A stretch of 64,000 bases of DNA, taken from assembly GCA_032622095.1 (NCBI GenBank), contig CP136067.1, positions 176,486,556-176,550,555 of the forward strand. The letters run 5' to 3'. The first letter of the stretch is position 1. Each line of letters starts with the position of its first letter. This document shows positions 36,406 to 46,611 of this stretch, one piece after another. Position numbers and translations under genes: made by a program. Source of the DNA: Siphonodentalium dalli. Its lineage: Eukaryota > Mollusca > Scaphopoda > Gadilida > Siphonodentaliidae. Below the pieces are notes generated by a model. That model saw only the letters and a program-made list of their open reading frames with translations. It was not told the DNA's origin and made no database searches.

Positions 36406-36850
36406 TAGAACGTGTCGATGTCCAAGTTCGTGAAAGTTCTATTGACTATGCCAACGATTTGAGAAGCTTTATAGTTTTAGGATATTGTATAGGAAGCCTA
36501 ATATGGCCGTGTCAAATTGAGCTTTATCGATGGGATATCTCGCAGGACAACACATTTCGGGTGTTCGTGGGGTGTGTATTCGCTGGATGTCTTATAGTTG
36601 CAGTATGTAATTATTATGACCGCGTTAATTGCTTTCGATGTTTAGGTATGCACAATGCCATGCCTCCGATTTTTGATCCGCATTTAGAAGCTTTCTGGTG
36701 TGGTGAATGAGAAACCTGCAGCAATAAGCCGTAGTTTTTTGTAATAATTCGAAGGATTAGTTGTTTTAACGGAATTCTGAGGCGGTGAATTCATGTAACC
36801 AATTTATTTTATATTATAATTTATATTTATGCCTAATAATATGATCTTGA
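36406..36850 (+). pseudogene. Multi-copy small ORF family RA, copy 1 (5' end lost)
   Basis: From about 36406 a frame encodes roughly 100 residues: VDVQVRESSIDYANDLRSFI, a hydrophobic FIVLGYCIGSLIWPC, then IELYRWDISQDNTFRVFV and a second hydrophobic segment VFAGCLIVAVCNYY, ending at TGA 36708-36710. Downstream GGAATTCTGAGGCGGTG and a TATTTATGCCTAATAATATG block belong to the same repeat. A diverged, stop-containing copy is at 46179-46611 and resumes at 53271. The frame's apparent start further upstream lies in antisense retrotransposon DNA, so the true N-terminus is missing. Possible membrane protein; family unknown. Confidence 0.45.
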
Positions 36851-36889
36851 GGGCGTTACCATTTCTGATTATGGTTTTCTTGTATATAG

Positions 36890-36965
36890 TGTTATCACCG
36901 TTATATAGTCAAAGTACGTTATATATAGTGTTATATATAGTGTTATATATAGTGTTATAACCGTT
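36890..36965. repeat. GTTATATATA short tandem repeat
   Basis: TATAGTGTTATATATAGTG-type units of about 17 bp repeat three to four times. Confidence 0.7.
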
Positions 36966-37029
36966 CCGGATTAGCGTGGATATGCGAGTTTTGTTTTAAC
37001 CCCAGAAGTTTCTAGATCGTTTTTACTTG

Positions 37030-37176
37030 CTAAAATGTTATTATGTGATAAAGAGGATATAAATTCTATACGAAATTTATTAACCTCGTCCACTAAATTC
37101 AATTCGAGCCGAGCTTTAGCGAGTTTAGTGCACTCGGTTAATAAATTTCTTATAGAATTGCGACTCATTGGAGATC

Positions 37177-37213
<37 letters not shown>

Positions 37214-37215
37214 AA
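37030..37215. mobile_element. Hairpin MITE family F, copy 2, plus (AT)n
   Basis: Arms CTATACGAAATTTATTAACC and ATAAATTTCTTATAGAATTG surround GAGCCGAGCTTTAGC. The order is inverted relative to 21550-21726 (ATTATGTGATAAAGAGGAT left, GAGATCCTCTATAT right). It runs into an (AT)n microsatellite at 37180-37211. Confidence 0.7.
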
Positions 37216-37473
37216 GTGATGCGGATCTTGTGGATTCGAGCACCGAAAGCGGTTAGCGAGAATTATTGTCCGTTTTAATTATCCATTGATTTGGAGATGG
37301 TATCAATTAATCGGACATGGCCCGTTCGAAAACCAAACACATAATTTGGTAGCATATATCTCAAATCATCCCTACGCTGAAGATTTCCTAACAAATTCGT
37401 TAACATAACGTTTATGGTATTACATACTTTTGATGATTAAATCGAAGAGAACGCAACTTTTAGATAGTTTCAT

Positions 37474-37971
37474 GTTAAAGGTACTCAATCCGATAAAACT
37501 CCTCCCAATTACTATTTCAATGGCTTCGGGGGTCAAATATATTTGATTCGAGTCGAGGAAGTCACCCATCAAAGCTCAGATTTGTTAGATATCGATTTTA
37601 GAAATCTATTATTTTTCATTATCGGGAATACTTTCTGGCCCAGAACGCAGTCAAAATTGCGTTATTATTACCACTTGATTTTAGAGTTATCCATCCTTGT
37701 CTGTTTGAATAGAGTTTTGGTGTACACATCTCGAACAGGATAACAAATTGACGGCAATTATTAGTACTCATCTCGAGAATATAACAAATTTCTAAAATCA
37801 ATATCTAATAACTCTGAGCTTTGTTTGATGGGTTCCTCGACTCGAATCAAATATTTTTTACCCCCAAAGCCAAAGAAATAGTAATATAGGACCCTCTGAT
37901 CGGATTGTTGTTGTTGGAATCTGTTGAGATGGGGACCCTCTGTTCGGATTGAGTACCTTTAAGAAACGCAA
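37474..37971. mobile_element. MITE family H, intact copy (~498 bp)
   Basis: Ends TTAAAGGTACTCAATCCGAT and GTTCGGATTGAGTACCTTTAA. The arms are inverted over more than 100 bp (TTTGATTCGAGTCGAGGAAG and its complement). This copy is the empty-site reference for the poly-G insertion at 39781. Non-coding. Confidence 0.85.
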
Positions 37972-38212
37972 TATATACATTTTCCGGACATTCCGCTTCC
38001 AGAATTCTAATAATTCCAAATGGCACAGTTTTTGCTCGGGGCCCAGATATTGTGTTTGAAGTTGTATTTTTTATTACTTCAATGCGTCTTTCGTGGACAT
38101 GCATATAATGCTCGTAGAAAAATAGTTCAGGTATTTATCAGCCTATAGCGATACCGGGGAAAAAATCAAAAGCTTAGGAATATTTTGGAGCGCAAATCGC
38201 CATGTGGCTTTA
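37965..38212 (+). pseudogene. Multi-copy small ORF family RB, decayed partial copy
   Basis: GAAGTTGTATTTTTTATTAC, ATGCTCGTAGAAAAATAGTT, AAAAGCTTAGGAATATTTTG and CGCCATGTGGCTTTAA match the 3' half and downstream flank of the frame at 43670-44068, with stops and indels. The 5' part is replaced by the MITE H copy. Confidence 0.6.
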
Positions 38213-38730
38213 AAATGTAGTGCTAATGGGTTGATAATAAAACAAAATGTGACCCGCCATATCAAATCCAGTCGTAAGTCGGGATTTTTTTACCCTGTGC
38301 CAATGCATTCTCTTATATATGCGAGTCGACCATAGGTCGCCTCGCATATATAAGAGAATGCATTGGCCTCACAATTTTAAATAAATGTTTCTTACAATTT
38401 TTAGGACATAAAATAAAAAAACATCCATTACCCTGCAGGGAGCCCCACACATATATATAAGCATATAGAAGAGTGTCGTCTGCTCATGTTTGTCTGGGGC
38501 TCTGTATGGGTGAAATTATAAAATTGTTAAAGAATACAAGAATGTTTTTTTTAAATTGTAAAAAATTGTTAGGCCAATGCATTCTCTTATATATGCGAGG
38601 CGACCTATGGTCGTCTCGCATATATAAGAGAATGCATTGGCACAGGGTAAAAAGAATCCCGACTTACAACTGGATTTGATATGGCGGGTCACAAATGTAT
38701 AGTGCTAATGGGTAGATAATAAAACAAAAT
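38213..38730. mobile_element. GTGACCCGCC element with hairpins inside its terminal repeats
   Basis: Element body 38249-38692. About 128 bp at each end are inverted copies, starting GTGACCCGCCATATCAAATC. Within each arm is an independent hairpin, CCAATGCATTCTCTTATATA / TATATAAGAGAATGCATTGG (38300-38368 and 38575-38643). On both outsides lies the same sequence in direct orientation, AAATGTAGTGCTAATGGGTT... (38213-38248) and 38693-38730, about 36 bp with one substitution and a 2-bp indel. No reading frame. Confidence 0.8.
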
Positions 38731-38772
38731 ACATATCCGGTTGCACATTGTATGTAACGTTATTTTTTTCAG

Positions 38773-39485
38773 ATGATGTATTGTTTAGTGACGGAAATCT
38801 CGAAAGAACTGAAACAAAATATTTCGAAAAACTCCAGGCAGATCTGCGGATGCTGGGGATTCGATCCAAACAGGATCGAGAGCCAGGGGGAAGTAGAAGG
38901 AGGAATCAAGCTGGTCAAGACGTTCGAAATGTCGATATGACGACATCAGATAACGGGAACAAATCGAAAGTGAGGATTGTGGACTCTACACAGAAAGGTG
39001 GGGAACCTAACACCGATTCGTCACGCGACAACGAAAAATCTGAAAAGCTGCGTAAAATAATAACGCAAGATCCTTATCAGATTCAGACAAGATCAAAACT
39101 CTGGGTGAAAAAGATGAATAGGAAGGGTCAATCGGAAAAAGTTCTCAACTTTACGTTCGCGAAAGCTTCTGGTGATGAGAATCCAGCTAATATATGGACT
39201 CAGAAAATGAAACAGAAAAGTCCAGACGTCGCGAAGCGGGAGAGGAAGGATAAGAATTTAGATAGTTTTGAAACGTTGTTAGCCCAGCACAGAGCAACAT
39301 ATACAACGCAACGGTTTCTAGCGGCCGCGTTATCGCTTCCATGTAATAGATCTCACGCAGTTGAACTTGGTCTGGAAAGGTCAAGAACGTTATTCGAGGA
39401 GATGGTTTCTGACAAGGAGACAATTAAGAAACTGCCACAAATACACGAACAAGGAGTGTGGGACAACGGAGGTGCATATGTGTGA
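38773..39485 (+). CDS. Probable terminal exon of an unrecognised protein gene
   Basis: A polypyrimidine splice acceptor (TTATTTTTTTCAG, ending 38772) leads into an open frame of about 237 codons that needs one base from an upstream exon (phase 1). It ends at TGA 39483-39485, and AATAAA follows at 39494-39499. The protein is hydrophilic: acidic FSDDVLFSDG near the start, an Arg/Gly/Ser/Asn-rich linker (REPGGSRRRNQAG), a basic middle (KLWVKKMNRKGQ) and a C-terminal helical part (FETLLAQHRATYTTQRFLAA, then LGLERSRTLFEEMVSDKET). No domain is recognised and no upstream exon is evident in the window. Length, acceptor and poly(A) signal support a real exon, though it sits between transposons. It could also be the last exon of a mobile-element gene. 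Confidence 0.55.
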
Positions 39486-39493
39486 ATTGCATG

Positions 39494-39499
39494 AATAAA
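39494..39499 (+). terminator. Poly(A) signal AATAAA
   Basis: Lies 9 nt beyond the stop codon of the 38773-39485 exon. Confidence 0.55.
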
Positions 39500-39780
39500 C
39501 TAAGTAGGGGTGAATGTTGTGGTTGACTCAATAATTATAGGGGCTGTGTAGTTAAATCGGCATTTAAAGGTACTCAATCCGATCAGGCGCTCCTAAATTA
39601 ATATTTTATTCGAGTCGAGGAACTCACACATCAAAGCTCAGAGTGATCAGATATCGATTTTTGAAGTTTGTTATTTCTCCTGATGTTTAATAATATGTGG
39701 CCCAGAAAGACTTGCTCAAACGGAGAGTCTAAGACAAATTTGCGGATGAAGATGGATAACTCTAAAATCAAGTGGTGATA

Positions 39781-42700
39781 CAGGGGGGGGGCGTAAAAAA
39801 GTTGCGATACGTGGGGGTCTTTTTTTTCCATTTCCATTTTTTTACACCCACCCACCCTTTCTTGCATTTTTTTTCCATAAAATTTTAGACACCCACCCCA
39901 AAACATCAAAGCTTTATGTTGGTCCCCTCTGTAAAAACGACCAACCGCTCTATATTGGTCCCTTCTTTGAAAGACCAAATTAAATGTTACTTCCTATTAA
40001 CAAACATGTGCAAAATTGAACTCTAAGCAATCAACAAAGGTAGAATATTATGTGATTATATTGGTAAATTTATAACCCAGCCTATTCATCTGTGTGAGTA
40101 CAGCTGGTGAGTAGATGAAAAATATGTTGAATCCCCTGGAATGACAACAAAAAATAACTAGGGCCAGTGTTAGGGCTTACAGTAGAATAACAAATTACAC
40201 AAACATAAATTTATCTTTTTTTCAGACATCAACCAGCATCAACTAGTAGGCATAGAGCCTATCGTAATACCAAAAAGGAAAATGTGCATATGAACCAGTG
40301 TACGAATTAACTTTTATGTATGCCTGCCGGACCACCGACCCGACCTCGCATTACGACTTAGAACTAGGCCTAAAATAATGCTTAACCCTTTGAGTTTGAA
40401 CGTTGATGGTCAATTTAGTGCCAAATCCATATACACAGATGTATATTACTGAGATTCATTTGGACAATCAGAGCTGAACTTCGGTCATGTACTGGATGGA
40501 GTTCATGTGCAATAAGAAATTCACACACATTCTGTACATGACCTTTATGTGTGCCTTCAAACTAGACCTCCTTGCATGCACATCATCTTATAAATATACA
40601 ATAATTAAGTAAATTAATTTTACTTCTTTGATAATTTTCAAATTAGCCTGAATTAGACATTAAGTGTCATTTACATACTAGTATATGCAGGTAATTATGG
40701 GATATAATAATTACAAGTGAACAAAACGGTAATGTGTCCTGGGGTCAATACTATGAACAATTTTATACCTGTAAATACAAATTGTATTTATTAATTTGTA
40801 ATTACAAATTTGTGTTAACTATCACAGTGGTTTCATAGTACAGGGACAATTTTGCCGTATTATTGTAATACCTTAGACTGGTCGAGAGGTGAAACCCCTA
40901 AAACGCAGCGGTAAAACTTAGAAAAAACTAACTCACCACTCTGCTCCCATTCACCCGTTATCAGTGTTATCTGAATACCAGTTCAAATTAGACGGACATG
41001 TATATAGAGCTAAAATAACTGACAACAATTTATATGGGGAAGTTACAATGCGTGCTATCATATTGTGATTAGTGATAACGCCGGTACTATGAAACGATGA
41101 GCTAACAAAATCTCGCAAATTTCACAAAGATCTACTGTTGATTATTGTAGATTGCTTACGGGCAAACCTTTGTCCGTGAGTGATTCACAATATATTGAAT
41201 CACGGCAAGCCAAAGTTACAACAGAAATAACCAATCATAAGTTGAGAGGTGATCGCTGATCAGAGCTATCCAATCGGTTCACGGGTTGCTAAGTTGATGA
41301 TCACTTGTCTGCGCAAAGTTAACAAATAAACTGTTCGTTTGTTGTGTGTGTATGTAAGTACAAGTCAGTGTAATAACGAGTACTACAACCAATTTGGTAT
41401 CATTGTTTTTACAAATTTACAATCATTCAGTTTGTGAAAACAAAATATTATTTTGAAGGTATAGCATTATATATATATTGTGACCATCCTATGATTTTTC
41501 AAACTGATCCGCTACTCTTATCATGCCATATTGAGGCAGTAACGTGGCTCTATTTTATCGGGGGGGGGGTGTATCGAAGCAGGGACGTGCTAATGGTCTC
41601 GGTTATAGGAGTTGTGGGGGCCCCGGTGCATGGTCCAATCGGTAGAGTGCCAGGTGAATTACACCGTCACATGCCATCCAGCGCTGACGAAGCTGGTTCG
41701 AACCCCACCATAGGGAGGGTGACCGGAATCGTGTATCTGGGCAAGTTTGTCAGTTGATTTCCGGGGGTCGGTGGTTTCTACACGCAGTGGGACAATTTCT
41801 CGGTGAAATCAAGCCTCTGCGTGGTCTTTCCTCCACCTGTAAAATTGACAACGTCGTGTGTGGCCTAGCGGCTGGAACGACGATAAACCCTAATAAACCA
41901 AACCAAACCAAACCAATAGGAGTGGTGGTCATGTTATAATTTCAAACTGTTTGACACCCTATATAGACATTCTAGACATTCTAGACAAGTTCCTTAACGT
42001 TGTAACTTTCAATAAATAGGGTAATTTCAGTAGTTACAAGGAACACATACTGCTACCTCACATCCAAGCTGACACCCCTAAGGTTTGACAATTTATAAAT
42101 ATAGGCCATTTCAATCCAAACTTTTGACCAAAGGAGGTAAATATGCAAATGTTGGTCTAAATTAAACACATACCCCCTAATAAATTGTTGGAAAAACAAA
42201 ATAACAGAACAAGTTCAACCTATTGTTGTTGTAAAATTTCCAATTCATGTTGTTTCAGGTATAAAATTTCCACCTGGTGAACGTGTTGATAAAATGTTTG
42301 GGGCGAGAAACATAACCCAACCCCCTTGTCACGACGTCCCTGTGGGTTGTACTTGTGATTTCCAGCTGACAAAATATTTTCACGAGGGGGTGAATCGAAC
42401 CCTTGTCGCCACGTCCCTGCGAATCATAGATGGATATATTATCCGGGTTTAGGGTGCGAAAACTGAAAAATTATGTTTCATAGTACTCGAACATTCTTTG
42501 TGATTGGAGATATTTGTAAATACAAAGAACACGTACTATTTGTGATTTATGTTTGTAATCGTAGGTTCATAGTACTGGCGGAATGATAAATTGTTATTTC
42601 TTACAAACAATTGTAGATTCTTACAAAGAAAAAGTTTCATAGTATTGACCCCTGGCCCCTCTTCACATCTAGTTAAATAATATTTTTTATACTTTTCAGA

Positions 42701-43405
42701 AGACTATCCAAGGAAGGTTATATTTTTGTTTCTTTCAATAAATGTTATTAAAACTTTATTTCATGTCTACTTATTTACTTATTGATGGTTGTCGACAACA
42801 CTAAAACAAATAATTTGACAATTCAAATAATGATTTGACAAAAGTATATTTAAAAATCAATTTAGTATACAAACACTGATACAAATATTTAGTTCATACA
42901 TTACACTCATGCATCAACTAACTGTATGAGTAAAGTATAAGAATTATTGTAATATTCTGTCATGAGTTGTTAGCTGATATTGTCAGACTGCATTAAGTTC
43001 ACCCTACCCTAGAGCTATCTGTGGTATATTTTTGTATTGATCTACACCGTGAACTAGACAATTTTCAATATACAAACTGCCAAGCAAGCTGAAACAGACA
43101 CAATACAAAAAAATTGCGCGCAAAAAAAATCAATGAAAATTTTGGGACCCACCCCCACAATATTCACTATTTTTCCATTTTATATCAACTTATGGGGGTA
43201 ATTATAACAATATTGAATGTATTAGTGCTTCTCATATTGCAACAATCCACAACAAATAAACAAATATGTTTAAAACAGTTGAAAATATGTCAATGAAAAA
43301 AAAATGCAAAAAAGGTGGTCAAAAACTGTTTCCGGCCTCGGGTACCCACCCACCCCCCCCCCCCCCCACCTGATGTCTCGTAAAAAAAATTCGCCCCCCC
43401 CCCTG
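39781..43405. mobile_element. Poly-G transposon family, copy 4 (3.6 kb) with 7-bp target duplication
   Basis: It starts CAGGGGGGGGGCG and ends GCCCCCCCCCCTG. GGTGATA flanks it exactly at 39774-39780 and 43406-43412, while the intact MITE H copy has a single GGTAATA. Subterminal ACACCCACCC motifs sit at both ends (39844-39900, 43338-43365). This is the largest copy but I find no transposase frame. It contains a SINE (41610-41917) and otherwise unassigned DNA. At 42370-42410 a GAATCGAACCC stretch looks like a lone minus-strand B box. Confidence 0.85.
41610..41917 (+). mobile_element. tRNA-derived SINE
   Basis: A pol III A-box-like TGGTCCAATCGGTAGAG at 41631 and a B box GGTTCGAACCCC at 41695-41706 are spaced as in a tRNA gene. 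An unrelated body follows, and the 3' end is an (AAACC)n tail (ATAAACCAAACCAAACCAAA, to 41917). SINEs are transcribed by pol III and mobilised by a partner LINE. The 5' edge is approximate. It lies inside poly-G copy 4. Confidence 0.8.
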
Positions 43406-43669
43406 GGTGATATTGTCAAATTTCGTGATACTTTAGTGATAATACGGCCATATTTTATTGAACAAAATGTTGATAAATAACAAGTTTTGGGAAATTTGAT
43501 ACCATAGTTGACAGTGGTTAGCATTATTTTGTTGCAATAAATTGATCCTGATAACTAAAGCGTATTTTGAAGAAATTTTGTTGTTGTTGTTGTATATTGA
43601 TGTTATGGGGACCGTCTGATTGGATTGAGTACATTTAATATATAATACCTGCTTATATATTAAACAGGC

Positions 43670-44068
43670 ATGGCTCATTCGAACCACCAAATTTATTTCT
43701 ACGTAATTTGGAGCGACGGATACGATAGGTCGTTAAATAAACGAACCATTGATATACCGGCTTCATATACTCTGAAAAACACTTGCCAAAGTCACAGCCA
43801 TTTTTTAGCCGTTTTCAACTTTTCGCCAGAAGTCAGACACACGCTCTTTATTTCTACCATATCAGGAATTGACTACCACGAAACGTTCTTTTCTGTTCCA
43901 TATATGTCGCGCGAATGGCTGGTTTGTGTTTGGGACCCAAACACCGTATTCACAGTTGTATTTTTCATTACTTCGATGCGTCTTTTTGGGTTACATAATG
44001 CTCGTAGAAAGGTAGTTCAGATATTTATCGACCTACTTCGATGCAGAGAAAGATTCAAAAGCTTATAA
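43670..44068 (+). CDS. Multi-copy small ORF family RB, open copy (132 aa)
   Basis: ATG at 43670 opens 132 codons ending at TAA. Segments are a polar N-terminus (MAHSNHQIYFYVIWSDGYDR), a middle with HSHFLAVFNFSP and SREWLVCVWDPN, a hydrophobic TVFTVVFFITSMRLFGLHNA and a basic tail ARRKVVQIFIDLLRCRERF. The downstream GAGCGCAAACCGCCACGTGG is part of the repeat. A degraded copy lies at 37965-38212. The hydrophobic stretch followed by LFGLHNA resembles CLGMHNA in family RA, so RA and RB may be distant relatives. I do not recognise the protein. It starts just right of MITE H copy 2. It may be a lineage-specific or element-encoded small protein. Confidence 0.45.
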   Translation: MAHSNHQIYFYVIWSDGYDRSLNKRTIDIPASYTLKNTCQSHSHFLAVFNFSPEVRHTLFISTISGIDYHETFFSVPYMSREWLVCVWDPNTVFTVVFFITSMRLFGLHNARRKVVQIFIDLLRCRERFKSL

Positions 44069-44215
44069 TATTATGAGTATTTTGGAGCGCAAACCGCCAC
44101 GTGGCTTTAATTAGGGATGCATTGCTCCAATATATCGTGATCAAGCTCACAACTCACGGCTTATAATATTAGTTGCAACTATTTGAACAATTTAAGCTTA
44201 TTATCCCGCCTTCAA

Positions 44216-44757
44216 TAGGTACTGTACACTAAATCCGGCCATGCATTTATGCATGGGACCATCTCCTTTTATGTTCAGCAGAATATATGCAACAAATGAA
44301 TTAATTTGAGCCATGGATTAGTACAAAATACACTCATGCGCTCTTAATATCTATGAACGATGCAACAACATGGTAATTATCACAGGTGCGTCTGGTTAAA
44401 ACGAGCAAAAATATAAATTAAAAAATATATCAGATTAAAACGAGCGCCCCACTTTAAAAAAAATGCATCAATAGACAATGTATTATTTACAGATGCATTT
44501 TTTAAAGTCGCGCTATCGTTTTAAACTGATATATTTTTTAATTTATATTTTACTCGACACGGCCCTGTGGTGATTATAATAAAATGAGTTTATGACTCGA
44601 GTCATTTTTATTAGCATGTTGTTCGCATCGTTCATAAAGCACATAAGTGTATTTTGCACTAATCCATGGAAATTCATTGATTTGTTGCAGATATTCTGTT
44701 GAGAATTATAGGAGATGGTCCCATAAATGGCCGGATTTAGTGTACAGTCCCCATTTA
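44216..44757. mobile_element. MITE family A copy interrupted by a 191-bp element
   Basis: The left arm starts GGTACTGTACACTAAATCCG and the right arm ends GGATTTAGTGTACAGT. The centre is expanded by the hAT-like insert 44381-44571. Confidence 0.8.
44381..44571. mobile_element. 191-bp hAT-like palindromic MITE with 8-bp target duplication
   Basis: The ends are CACAGG and CCTGTG. The arms share ATATAAATTAAAAAATATAT. The flanks are GTAATTAT (44373-44380) and GTGATTAT (44572-44579). Other family A copies have a single GTAATTAT here (for example near 31770), which proves the insertion. Confidence 0.85.
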
Positions 44758-44830
44758 ACCCCTTCACTACTAAATGGATTATCCCACCTACTTATAAAAG
44801 TATAAATATTGAAATAGTATATTATTCATT
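44752..44830. mobile_element. MITE family B, partial copy
   Basis: TTTAACCCCTTCACTACTAA then TTATAAAAGTATAAATATTG and TATATTATTCATTTTGGA match the left half of family B. It abuts a family A copy. Confidence 0.6.
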
Positions 44831-45623
44831 TTGGAGAGGTGTTCTATACTATATAGTAATTTAAAGACATGTGGGGTAACTCTTCCTGGCAAGTTTGATA
44901 TAGACTCCAGAGTAGAAAATAATTGATATGAATCGATGACACCTGTCTGAAAAAGCTTCTATCGATTAATAATCAGTTTTATAATTTGTTATCACATTCT
45001 CGCGAAAATTTCAAGGACTATTTTTAGAACATATATCTTGGGAAAATGTTCTGATCATACTTGGAACGTACCAATATTGCTACCTTGTTAGCGTGCTCCA
45101 TCAATGCACATTTCAAATCAACTATAATATATTTCATTGCGAATTACGTTCAGAAATGAACCACTTTATTATGCCTTTATAGAAATATGTAATTTACACA
45201 ATCTTCAGTTTTATCAGCATTCAATTAATTCACAAAAACGTACCATTACATTGTGATGTTGTCAAATATCAAGATATTAAATTTTTCTCCAAATATTTGA
45301 TGCCGTTGCCATGGAAACCTGATTTTATCCCGACACAGGACCCCCAACCCGGGCACCCCCGCCAAAGAGTTTTTCCTATGAATAAGCAACATATCTTTAA
45401 AGTTTCATGCTTTAGTCACTAAAGTCACGATTAAACCCCAAAGGGACTCCACTATCACTTTTATGCGGATACATCGGAATCACCATCACAAAAAACCTAA
45501 CACCGTTGTAACTGCGATGAACGCCGTAGCAACGGAAACACACGCTGCTGTGTCCAAATACACGCCACGACGATTGTACAGTGCAGTGAGATATAATTTT
45601 GCTCCAATTCTGACGCAATTACA
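44831..45623. other. Unassigned non-coding stretch
   Basis: No gene, hairpin or repeat copy recognised. Confidence 0.4.
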
Positions 45624-45893
45624 TTAACCCTTTCTATACCAAATACTCATTGACGAGTAGTTCCCTTAGGAAATATTCAGATAATAATTCGTTTGTTGAA
45701 CTTATTATATGAACATTTCCCACCAACGAATATGAATTCTTCTTCATTAAGTGTGTTGTCTTTTCTTGATACTGTCGTCTGCTATAATGTATTTTGAACT
45801 CCACTCCAATTGAGTAATATACCATTCCAATGTATACATGTATGTCTGAGTGAGAGAGTCCATTTAGTATATAAAGGGTTAATAGCACTGCAT
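45624..45893. mobile_element. MITE family B, intact copy on the opposite strand
   Basis: Ends TTAACCCTTTCTATACCAAA and TTAGTATATAAAGGGTTAA. Contains the hairpin around AATAATTCGTTTGTTGAACT and the ATACCATTCCAATGTATAC block in complement. Confidence 0.8.
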
Positions 45894-46178
45894 ATTGATG
45901 GTTTAGAAAAGAAACATTCGGGTACTCAAACACCAAGGTATTTAATGAAACCCCATTCGATTTTACCTCATATAACTACAAAGCGCATGCATTATTTGGT
46001 GTTCTGACAGGGAAGGCAGGGAATATATTTCTTTGTTAACGCCACCGGTGTATACTGTTCTAAAAAATTTAGAAATCTGTGGTCCCATGAGCATTTTATA
46101 AATAGATAATTGGTTTTTCCGGTTATTTTGGGACGCGTTAAAGTTGTACTGCGACCCCGATCCGATAAAAGCTGTAGA
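45894..46178. other. Unassigned spacer
   Basis: Only a short match to 7030-7120 (CAGGGAATATATTTCTTTG, GTGGTCCCA) was noticed. Confidence 0.35.
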
Positions 46179-46611
46179 TGGAATGTCCAAGTTCGTGAAA
46201 GTTCTATTGACTATGTCGATGATTTGAGAAGCTTTATTGTTTTAGGACGTTGTAGAAAGGCTAATCTGGCCGTGTCAAATTGAGCTATAGCGATGGGATA
46301 TATCGCAGGACAACACATTTATGGTTTTCGTGGGGTGTTTATTCGCTGGATGTCTTATAGTTGCAGTATGTAACTACTATGACCGCGTTAATTGCGTTCG
46401 ATGTTTAGGTATGAACAATGGCTGGGCCATGCACACTTGAAGATTTTATGGCGGGAACACAATTTTTTATCCGCATTTAGAAGCTTTCTGGTTTGGTGAA
46501 TGAAAAACCTGCAGTAATAAGCCGTAGTTGTTTGTAATAATTCGAAGGATTAGTTGTTTTAACGGAATTCTGAGGCGGTGCATTCATGTAACCAATATAT
46601 TTTATATTATA
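46179..46611 (+). pseudogene. Small ORF family RA, copy 2, dead and split by the 6.7-kb array
   Basis: It matches 36418-36820 (TGTCCAAGTTCGTGAAAGTT, AGGACAACACATTTATGG, TTGCAGTATGTAACTACTAT, GGAATTCTGAGGCGGTG) but has in-frame stops and small indels. At TTTATATTATAA the ACTAGCAGG array begins, and the repeat resumes at 53271 with ATTTATATTTATGGCTAATA. Confidence 0.7.

Larger units (their letters stand above)
39563..43639. mobile_element. MITE family H, copy 2, split by a 3.6-kb poly-G element
   Basis: The left part 39563-39780 (TTTAAAGGTACTCAATCCGA) and right part 43406-43639 (ending GGATTGAGTACATTTAA) together correspond to 37474-37971. The join site corresponds to AAGTGGTAATAATAACGCAA (minus strand near 37665-37685) of the intact copy. 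Confidence 0.8.

Noticed and set aside
36330-36417. Upstream start of the RA reading frame
   Set aside because: This part is antisense LINE sequence; the frame is a chimera at the junction.
42370-42410. tRNA gene or SINE from a minus-strand GGTTCGATTC
   Set aside because: Only a B-box-like string; no A box at the right spacing and no cloverleaf could be drawn.
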